Shown in pieces: positions 57,290 through 64,000 of a DNA stretch of 64,000 bases (positions are counted from its first letter, which is position 1; the number at the start of each line of letters is the position of its first letter). This DNA comes from Drechslerella dactyloides (Eukaryota; Ascomycota; Orbiliomycetes; Orbiliales; Orbiliaceae), in assembly GCA_020064725.1 (NCBI GenBank), contig JAGTWJ010000006.1, positions 1,054,001 to 1,118,000 of the forward strand. Reading direction: 5' to 3'. The translations under genes were made by a program, and so were the position numbers. The notes under the pieces are model-generated. The model was not told the origin of the DNA, made no database searches, and saw only the letters and a list, made by a program, of their open reading frames with translations.

Positions 57290-58134
57290 ATGTCCGAATC
57301 AGCAAGCACACCGACTGCAGTCATTAGGAAGGCCGTCAAAGAGGGTATGCCATCCATATAGCCCTGACTAGACAGTGAATGACAGTATGTTACCGAACGC
57401 CGCTAAATTCAATCCATTGTAATAGACGTGCCCGAAATCCTCGCCATGATCCGCGAGCTGGCAGAGTACGAGTGCGAATCGGACAGCTGCAAGGCGACCG
57501 AAGAGCTGCTCTACAAGAATCTCGGGTTCACCGGCGGTCCGGCATACGCTCACACATTCCTCATCTTTGAAGGCGACAGGGCAGTCGGCATGGCGCTGTA
57601 CGTTGCATCCCGCTCAAAACTCCGATTATCTCTGTCAACAGTATACATAGTATACAATATATACAAATTATGTACAAAGTGATCTGACAATACGTTATCT
57701 ATCCTACATGCAGGTATTTCTATAACTTTGGCACCTGGACCGCAAAGCCCGGTATCTACCTCGAAGATCTCTTCGTCCGCCCGGAGTGTCGTGGCAAAGG
57801 ATACGGAACAGCGCTGCTGGCCCATCTTGCCAAGGAGGTTAGACGCATGGACGGCGGGCGACTCGACTGGCAAGTGCTGGACTGGAACGAGCCGAGCATA
57901 AAATTCTAGTAAGTCGATTCAAGCCATTCCCCAAATCTGATTCCATCCAGCCCATAAGCAGAGTAACGTGCTGACAACCCGTGCAGCAAGAGCATCGGTG
58001 CTAGGCACATGCAGGAGTGGATGACCATGCGGGTCGATGGTGACGGGTTGGACAAACTGGGCGCCCTTGGGCCCAGAGTGGATGTCGCAGAGTCGATACC
58101 CGTCTATAAAAGACCAATTGTAGATATCATCTAA
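57290..58134 (+). CDS. GNAT N-acetyltransferase, diamine acetyltransferase-like
   Basis: Exons 57290-57344, 57426-57597, 57714-57908 and 57987-58134 give 189 aa. The GNAT fold is recognised by the acetyl-CoA pyrophosphate loop CRGKGYGTALL (R-G-x-G-x-G/A type) after the beta strand IYLEDLFVRPE, and by the C-terminal WNEPSIKFYKSIGA. The start IRKAVKEDVPEILAMIRELA and YFYNFGTW resemble spermidine/spermine acetyltransferases (SSAT), so a polyamine or another small amine is the likely substrate; this is inference. It converges on the LYR gene with only 45 bp between the stop codons, so the 3' UTRs probably overlap. Confidence 0.88.
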
Positions 58135-58179
58135 TTATCTTCGTTTTCGTTTGACCAAATATCCATCCGTTCATCTCCC

Positions 58180-59288
58180 TTAGCCCACTGGCGTCGACTG
58201 CTCAGGAATCTTACCCTCCGCCTTGCGTTTCTCTAGCCACTCGGAAAACGCCGTAGCCCTTTTGACCACCTTTTTGCGATTCGACGCTGCATGACCCTTG
58301 AGTCGCTGATTCGGATTGATATGTAGCCCAATCGGATCACCCTTTTCATCCACGCCCTCAAAATCTTCCGCGTCGCCCTCGGTATGCAGCGTCGTTGTCA
58401 GGACCGGTGAATAGTATCCTATCCACCTTGACTCATCGTCGACAGACGGCTTAGCCTCCAGTGTGGGAAACTGTTCAAGTATGTACCGTAGTATCCGTCG
58501 CTGCTTTCGAGAAGTATACACGTTCGGTCGCTGCTTCTTTGGCCCGCGCTTTGTGTCTCTTGTGATAAAACTGCGCTTCGGCGGTTTGGTCTCCTTGTAT
58601 CCCATAACTATCAGCTCCAGACTTTCGAATTCCGATGGATTCAGTGGGGGCGAAATTCTGCTGAGCGTATTGGCGCGATGTCGCCACTTCATGTTTGCGA
58701 TACGGATGACTGGGAATGGCTTGCCGATTGGTGTCGTCTCCGGGATGACGGGCTCCGCCATTTTAATAGCTTTACCAACCTGCGCCTTTATCAGCGCGAG
58801 GAGCCGTGGGGACGTCCCAGGCGGTGCAGTCCTCGGCAGAGCTGGTACCAACGGCGGCTCAGGTTGCGCTTCAGCTATTAGTGGCTGTATACCAATTCCC
58901 CAGTCAGTATTCTCCTACTTGTATCGTCACTTTAAGGTCGTTCATGTCTATTCACACACACCTTCAACAGCTCGTGCTTTCGACGGCCTTTCTGGCCGTA
59001 TGCATGCAGCAGGACATGCACCTGTCGCCATTTATCCCCAGTGTTCGCACGAATAAGCGTCGACAGCGCCCTCCGCCCATCCTTCAGCAGCCGCGAACGC
59101 CGCTGCTCGTCCGTCTCCTTCTGACATTCACGGAATCGCTCACGAATCCGCTTCTTGATCTGGGACCGGGCGACGTCGTCGAAGAGACATGATGTCTCGC
59201 GGTAGAGGTGCCGCAGAAGGCTGATGGCCTGTTGCGACTTTGATAGGACGGTAGGCGGGCGGAGCACGAGGCTCGAAAGGGAGGGCAT
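58180..59288 (-). CDS. LYR-motif mitochondrial protein (Cup1-like LYRM)
   Basis: Exons 59288-58962 and 58884-58180 give 343 aa. The N-terminus is short and hydrophobic, and then carries the LYR signature in SLLRHLYRETSCLFDD followed by the basic FRECQKETDE helix, typical of Complex1_LYR-like domains (N-terminal 110 residues). The second part is basic and Pro-rich (PPKRSFITRDTKRGPKKQRP) and ends in a Lys/Arg-rich helix. LYRM proteins bind the acyl carrier protein and assist Fe-S cluster or respiratory-complex assembly; the fungal Cup1-like subgroup is less understood. It is divergent from ETF-alpha across 206 bp. Confidence 0.8.
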
Positions 59289-59494
59289 GCGGTGGGTCAG
59301 TCGGAGGGCATCGTAGACTCTAGATTTGCGGTTGCATTTGTTCGGCGCAAGTTGGCTTGGAGAATTTGGTCGCTGTAGTCCTCGGCCTCGGCTAACCGAC
59401 GACCAATCCAACCACCACTGCAACACAGCTTTTGCGCACTTGCTCGCCGTCAAGCCTTCATCTCGACAACCTCGCAACCGTCCAACAGCCAGCA
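59289..59494. promoter_or_regulatory. Shared divergent promoter LYR protein / ETF-alpha
   Basis: Only 206 bp separate the two ATGs, so both promoters and probably both leaders lie here. It is CA/CT-rich towards ETF-alpha. No TATA box is evident. A compact bidirectional promoter predicts co-regulation of the two mitochondrial genes. Confidence 0.55.
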
Positions 59495-60678
59495 ATGAAC
59501 GCCTCGACGCTCCTACGGCACACGCTGCGTGCTGCCCGACCGCTGGCCGTCCCGCGGGCCATACCGAAGACCCAAAACCACCGGCTCGCGAGCACTTTTG
59601 CCCTCCTCGAGCAGCGAGACGGGAAGCTACAGCCGTCGGCGCACAATGTCGTCACGGCGGCCAAACAGCTGGGAAACCCGGTCGTCGGTTTCGTAGCCGG
59701 CAAGGCGGCGAAGGAGGTGGCCGAGCAAGCTGCAAAGATTGAGGGTGTGGATAAGGTCATCTACGTCGCTAGCGAAGCGTACGAGAAGGCACGCATTTGC
59801 GCCTGTTATCTTCGATCATATCATCCTAAACACCACACATGCTAATTGAAACGTATACAAATATATACAGGCCATGCCGGAGTCATACGCCCCGTTAGTC
59901 GCCGAAAACGCACCAGAAGACACAACCCATATTCTCTCCGTCCACTCCATCTTTGGCAAGAACGTCATGCCGCGCCTCGCCGCCATGCTCGACGTACAGC
60001 AGGTCTCCGACATCACCGCTGTCGAGTCGTCAGACACTTTCGTCCGCCCAATGTACGCCGGCAACATCATTGCCACCGTCCAATGCAGCGAACCTAAGAA
60101 GGTGATAACAGTCCGACAGACCGCTTTCAAAGCCGCAGCTGCTGGTAGCGGCGCCGCAGAAGTCGTCGAGGGGAAGGACTCCAAGCATGTGGGGTCTGTA
60201 GAGTGGGTTGAAGAGCACGCGGCAGTATCCGACATGCCAGACCTGGAGACTGCGACGAAGGTCGTCAGCGGTGGCCGCGCATTGAAGAGCAAAGAGAACT
60301 TTGACAGCCTGCTGATACCGCTGGCGAATGCGATGGGTGCGGCGGTTGGCGCGAGCAGAGCGGCGGTAGACAGCGGCTTCGCGGATAACTCGCTGCAGGT
60401 CGGACAGACGGGCAAGGTTGTCGCACCGGAGTTGTACCTATGCGTGGGAATCAGCGGGGCCATCCAGCATCTGGCGGGTATGAAGGACTCCAAGGTTATT
60501 GCTGTGATAAATAAAGGTGAGCGAAACTCAATCCGGCGAATCCACAGTTGTAGAATTATTGGTCGTGCTAACCTGGCTGTTAGATCCCGACGCTCCGATA
60601 TTCCAGGTAGCCGACGTGGGCCTGGTTGCAGACCTATTCCAAGCCGTACCAGAGATGACGGAGAAGCTGCAGAAATAG
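59495..60678 (+). CDS. AIM45: Electron transfer flavoprotein alpha subunit, mitochondrial
   Basis: Exons 59495-59788, 59871-60516 and 60584-60678 give 344 aa. ETF accepts electrons from acyl-CoA dehydrogenases in the matrix and passes them to ETF-ubiquinone oxidoreductase. An Arg/Ala-rich presequence (MNASTLLRHTLRAARP) precedes the alpha domain (NVVTAAKQLGNPVVGFVAG, then ILSVHSIFGKNVMPRLAAML). The C-terminal FAD domain has QVGQTGKVVAPELYLCVGIS, GAIQHLAGMKDSKVIAVINK and DPDAPIFQVADVGLVADLFQ, the ETF-alpha signature. Intron 1 joins in frame only if its donor is GC (AAG|GCACGC); no GT site in phase exists. Yeast Aim45 is the orthologue. Confidence 0.93.
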
Positions 60679-60952
60679 ACGCACACTGGCTGTTGCCACA
60701 CCTTGTATATATACTGTAGGATAAACTTGGTATCTATATATTGAACCCTCGCTATCTTGGAATCGCATTTGCCTTGCTTTATAGATGTCTCCTTCGCAGA
60801 CCCCCCGGTTATAGGTCAAATTCAAAAGTTACAGGACACGAGAGTTGAAATGCACATGCTTTTCTAGAGTGTCCATCATATGATCATGAGACCACACTCG
60901 GAATTCGAATTAACCTACGCGCGGTGTCGCGTCCTGTGAATTGTATCTTGAG

Positions 60953-63517
60953 CTAAGCTAAGCACCATTTTGTTTTCGACCTCAGCTTTGTCCCGCTTAC
61001 TAGGTTGATAACTCCGCCATTTTGGTCCAGTTGCACCAAGCCACCCTCCTCGAGAAACTTCTGGATGACTTTGTTATTGGCGGATTTATGGAAAAGTCCT
61101 TTGTCATCCCTGCGCTCCAACAGTGCTGTGCACGCTTTCTGGCAGTATATCACACCATCGGATTTAGGCTTAGACTCTATGGTGACTAGCAGGCAGGACC
61201 CATAACCTCCAGGAAGACCGAAGATTGTGTCATCGAGATGATGGGGGGTCTTCATGATGATACCCGCCATTTTGTGGTTTCGCATACCCCAAGGATTAAT
61301 GCCGGAGGCTGCTGGACGCCCGTCGTGATGTCTGCGATATACTTGCCTTCCGGAATGCGTAGGGTCGAGCTCATCGGTATGAACCGAGAAAACATGCTTG
61401 TCCTGGTCGACAATCCAAAAGGTAGTAGACAGACAGTATGTCTCTGTTAAGAATGTTATTCCAGATGATTCTACTATCAAACCACGGGGGATCAAAGTAG
61501 CCATAGGACCTTGTTGATCAAAAGCGTCTGCTTGTTTTTCGTAGAAACGATTGGCTTCTGATGTCAAGAAGGAACGTGGAGCCCAACGTAACCCATCCGA
61601 ATCGAGCCCAGATGCTTTCGAAAATATAATCTGGTGAGGTGCCTGTCCGAAAACCTCCCAGAATTTCTCCATGCGGCCCGTCTTGGCCTCAAAGACTTTT
61701 GTGACGTCCAAGTCCAAGAGAACTGATAAACATAATGGCTCGTCAGATTCTACACTTGTCGTCCGGCCGTAGAGTGACTCAGCGATTAGCATAAGCTTGT
61801 CGGTTGGTTTGAGGTTCTCCTGACGATTGAAGCCTCTAAGACCAAGGGCTAGTTTCCTGATACCACGACGAAAAGCACAGCAAATGATGGGGTCGTTGGA
61901 TTGTTCAAGTCTTTTTAGCCCATCGTCTAGATTGTAGGGCCCATCCGCAAATTGAAAAAACAATGCCTCTGCCAGAGCACCTTCTTGGAAAGTCCATAAC
62001 CTCGAATTCCAAGTCGACGCAAATATTCGCAGAAGAATCTCCAAGTCTGACATTCCCTGCGTATATGTATTCAAGAGCCAAGAGTCTAGAACGAGTACAG
62101 CCGCGGCGTCGGCGTATACATCTCGCATTAGCCCCATCGCCAGTCCTTGTTCTAAGGGCATATTGGCATCATCCGGAGGTACGCAAAGAGTGTCCAGCCA
62201 GAAATGCTTGATATTATCAAATAACCCGCCGAGGCTGCTGACCAGTTTGCTGAGCCGAAGAATCTGGCATTGAGGAAACGCATTTTCTTCGAGATTTCCC
62301 AGACCATCCGCCCAGATGTGAGATATTGCCACATATGGCTCTTTGTTCCTCTCAATGATCTCGAGTTTCTCTCCATCCTTGGTAATGCTGTCATTGCAAT
62401 GAATCAAAGGAATTTTACCGGCTCTGAGATGCGCAGAGAGCTGGTCGATATTGACTTTAATGTTTTTGCAACTGCGATTCAGGCATGAAGCCAGACAGGC
62501 CGAGCATGCCGCATTTATACTCGATGTTGACGAATCGTGGCAGTTTATATGGGGTGCATGCGCCGTCTCGTAAGACTTATTGTCGATTGTCCTGTATCGA
62601 CATCGGAAGGGGTTACAAATATTTCCTTTTGCCGGGCTGCTGCTAGAGATGTTGCCTATCGATGCCGAAATGGTGTGCGCGTGCATGGATTCTGTATAAT
62701 GAATCTCTTCGGGTTTAGGACGTGATATGAAATGCATGTAATGCAGTGAGGCTGTGTTAAAACGGCCGAAGAGAGTTGCTATCTCTAAAGGGCACCAGCC
62801 ATCCTGTTGGAGCTGTATCCATGGGAGGCTCCCACTTTTCATCATTGCAGGAACAAAGGTTGACGTATTATCATCATCACCGCCCTCTCCAGCCTCTATC
62901 CTCCAACCCAGGGCCATTCCGATGGTTTCGAAAAGAGCCGTTGCTACCATGGCAATCTCAGGACGCCGAGGGTCTCTAAAAATTTTAGAGTGTCTCTCAA
63001 TAAACTCGTATAGTGACTCTTCGGCTTCGATATTCAAATCCTCCTGCGGAAAAATGTCGTCTGCCCTGCCGACGCTGAGCAAGGTGTTAATTTTGCCAAA
63101 TATCATTGCAGAGAGTCTGATCTCCTCGATCTCGGTTTTGCCTTTTAGAGCTTCCATATAGAACTCGTGGATTAACGAAGGGACGATTGCCAGAGTAAGG
63201 ACGGAGTTCTCGCTCGCCGTGGAGGGTCGGATGCATTTCGACCTTAATATCGGTGTTTGGAAGTACGTGGACAAGGTGCCGAATACGGTCCATCTTTCCA
63301 GCAGGGCCACAAAGTCATCAGGCTTATCTGCGAAGAGCTTGCACCACTCCTTAACCTTTCGGCGAGAGTATTTCGTGTGTTTCTCGGGGTATGACTGAAG
63401 GTCCCATTTGGTCCCATCGAAGAGGATGTCCCCGTCAACGAGGAGATCTCTGCTTTGGCAGAGATCGATATGTGGGATGGGATGAATTGGGTTGAGAGGC
63501 AGTGGGAAATAATCCAT
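60953..63517 (-). CDS. HET-domain protein (heterokaryon incompatibility family)
   Basis: Single exon, 854 aa. The HET domain spans about 394-515: EPYVAISHIWADGLGN, CQILRLSKLV, HFWLDTLCVPPDDANM, AMGLMRDVYADAAAVLVLDS and SRLWTFQEGAL, all in the family order. A Cys/His-rich stretch (about 324-350; NCHDSS, ACSACLASCLNRSC) sits before it. The N-terminal 300 residues contain no domain I recognise, and I see no NACHT, ankyrin or WD repeats. HET proteins commonly trigger cell death after non-self recognition, but many have no known role. The gene is intact and convergent with ETF-alpha (274 bp apart). Confidence 0.9.
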   Translation of the reverse strand: MDYFPLPLNPIHPIPHIDLCQSRDLLVDGDILFDGTKWDLQSYPEKHTKYSRRKVKEWCKLFADKPDDFVALLERWTVFGTLSTYFQTPILRSKCIRPSTASENSVLTLAIVPSLIHEFYMEALKGKTEIEEIRLSAMIFGKINTLLSVGRADDIFPQEDLNIEAEESLYEFIERHSKIFRDPRRPEIAMVATALFETIGMALGWRIEAGEGGDDDNTSTFVPAMMKSGSLPWIQLQQDGWCPLEIATLFGRFNTASLHYMHFISRPKPEEIHYTESMHAHTISASIGNISSSSPAKGNICNPFRCRYRTIDNKSYETAHAPHINCHDSSTSSINAACSACLASCLNRSCKNIKVNIDQLSAHLRAGKIPLIHCNDSITKDGEKLEIIERNKEPYVAISHIWADGLGNLEENAFPQCQILRLSKLVSSLGGLFDNIKHFWLDTLCVPPDDANMPLEQGLAMGLMRDVYADAAAVLVLDSWLLNTYTQGMSDLEILLRIFASTWNSRLWTFQEGALAEALFFQFADGPYNLDDGLKRLEQSNDPIICCAFRRGIRKLALGLRGFNRQENLKPTDKLMLIAESLYGRTTSVESDEPLCLSVLLDLDVTKVFEAKTGRMEKFWEVFGQAPHQIIFSKASGLDSDGLRWAPRSFLTSEANRFYEKQADAFDQQGPMATLIPRGLIVESSGITFLTETYCLSTTFWIVDQDKHVFSVHTDELDPTHSGRQVYRRHHDGRPAASGINPWGMRNHKMAGIIMKTPHHLDDTIFGLPGGYGSCLLVTIESKPKSDGVIYCQKACTALLERRDDKGLFHKSANNKVIQKFLEEGGLVQLDQNGGVINLVSGTKLRSKTKWCLA

Positions 63518-64000
63518 GGTAATGACAGTAAGAAGATTTGAAGAGAAGGTGTGGTGATCTGGAATTCGACTCGTGTTTCGTAGGAGCGGAGACTCAATGG
63601 TCGACGGTCAAGCTGCTATCATGAACCGTAGACTGCTAAGCAATTCGACTCGAAACTGTACTGAAGAAATGTATAAGTACTTAGTAGGTATAAAGGTCGA
63701 GTTAGCCATATCTGCGAATATTTATTGCGAAGCTTTGGACAGCAATCGTAAATCGGAATTAACATGAATACCAGCAGTTGATTCTATATCCGCAATGCGC
63801 TAAGTGGGGCTGGTCATTGAACGATTCGACGGCGTCCGCTATCAATATGAGGGTTACGCCTGGTACAGCTGTTCTGACTTCAAGTTTGCGTTGGTACTTC
63901 GCCTCCGCGATCACGCCAAGTCAATCAGCATGCATGGCGGCAGTGAAGGGTTTAGCTTACGGGGCCACGCATGGGAATCCTCGATCCTTCATTCCTGACA
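63518..64000. other. Right edge, HET gene promoter
   Basis: AT-rich 5' flank of the HET gene. Short frames at 63573-63767 and 63804-63998 have no domain and non-ATG or weak starts. Nothing is assigned. Confidence 0.45.

Overview
This is a 64 kb stretch of nuclear DNA from a filamentous ascomycete (Pezizomycotina). The reasons are short GT-AG introns of about 60-150 bp in most genes, a fungal gene set (END3, APSES/MBF factor, Spo71-type PH protein, HET-C2-type glycolipid transfer protein) and Pezizomycotina-typical families (HET-domain protein, DUF7587-like and DUF7918-like proteins). Class or genus cannot be fixed by eye. I reconstructed 26 protein-coding genes, with exon phases checked for each spliced model. 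I saw no tRNA or rRNA gene, no intact transposon, no CRISPR array and no secondary-metabolite core gene.

Layout, left to right. 0.2-5.3 kb: RRG7 (-) and END3 (+) share a 249 bp divergent promoter, then the mitochondrial helicase IRC3 (-). 6.5-8.4 kb: a DUF7918-like protein (-). A gene-free 2.6 kb stretch leads to a secreted protein of unknown function (11-12.1 kb, +). 12.5-18.4 kb: mismatch-repair PMS1 (+) converges on kinetochore SPC24 (-), which is divergent from mitochondrial-fission FIS1 (+). 20-27 kb: an RNF126-like RING E3 ligase, cytosolic glutaminyl-tRNA synthetase and a SAP-like multi-pass membrane protein (all +). 27.8-34.9 kb: an 89-aa three-exon gene, a macro-domain protein, an MME1-like mitochondrial carrier and a DUF7587-like protein (all -). 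A 2.9 kb gap follows. 37.9-43.4 kb: MBP1, the DNA-binding subunit of MBF, and the ribosome-biogenesis helicase SPB4 (both -). 44-48 kb: two tandem CorA-like paralogues (-), one lacking its membrane domain. 48.7-53.6 kb: IMP2 (+) and a Spo71-type PH protein (-). 55.4-60.7 kb: HET-C2/GLTP (+), a GNAT acetyltransferase (+), a LYR-motif protein (-) and ETF-alpha (+). 61-63.5 kb: a HET-domain protein (-).

Most of the window is conserved housekeeping sequence. Seven of the 26 products are probably mitochondrial (RRG7, IRC3, FIS1, MME1-like, IMP2, LYR protein, ETF-alpha). The accessory part is small: the secreted protein, the DUF7587-like protein, the CorA-like pair and the HET protein. The links most worth following are the 206 bp divergent promoter shared by a LYR protein and ETF-alpha, an MCB element (the MBP1 site) just upstream of SPC24, the membrane-less CorA-like paralogue, and two introns that fit the protein frame only as GC-AG introns. 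I did not find a clearly new multi-gene system.
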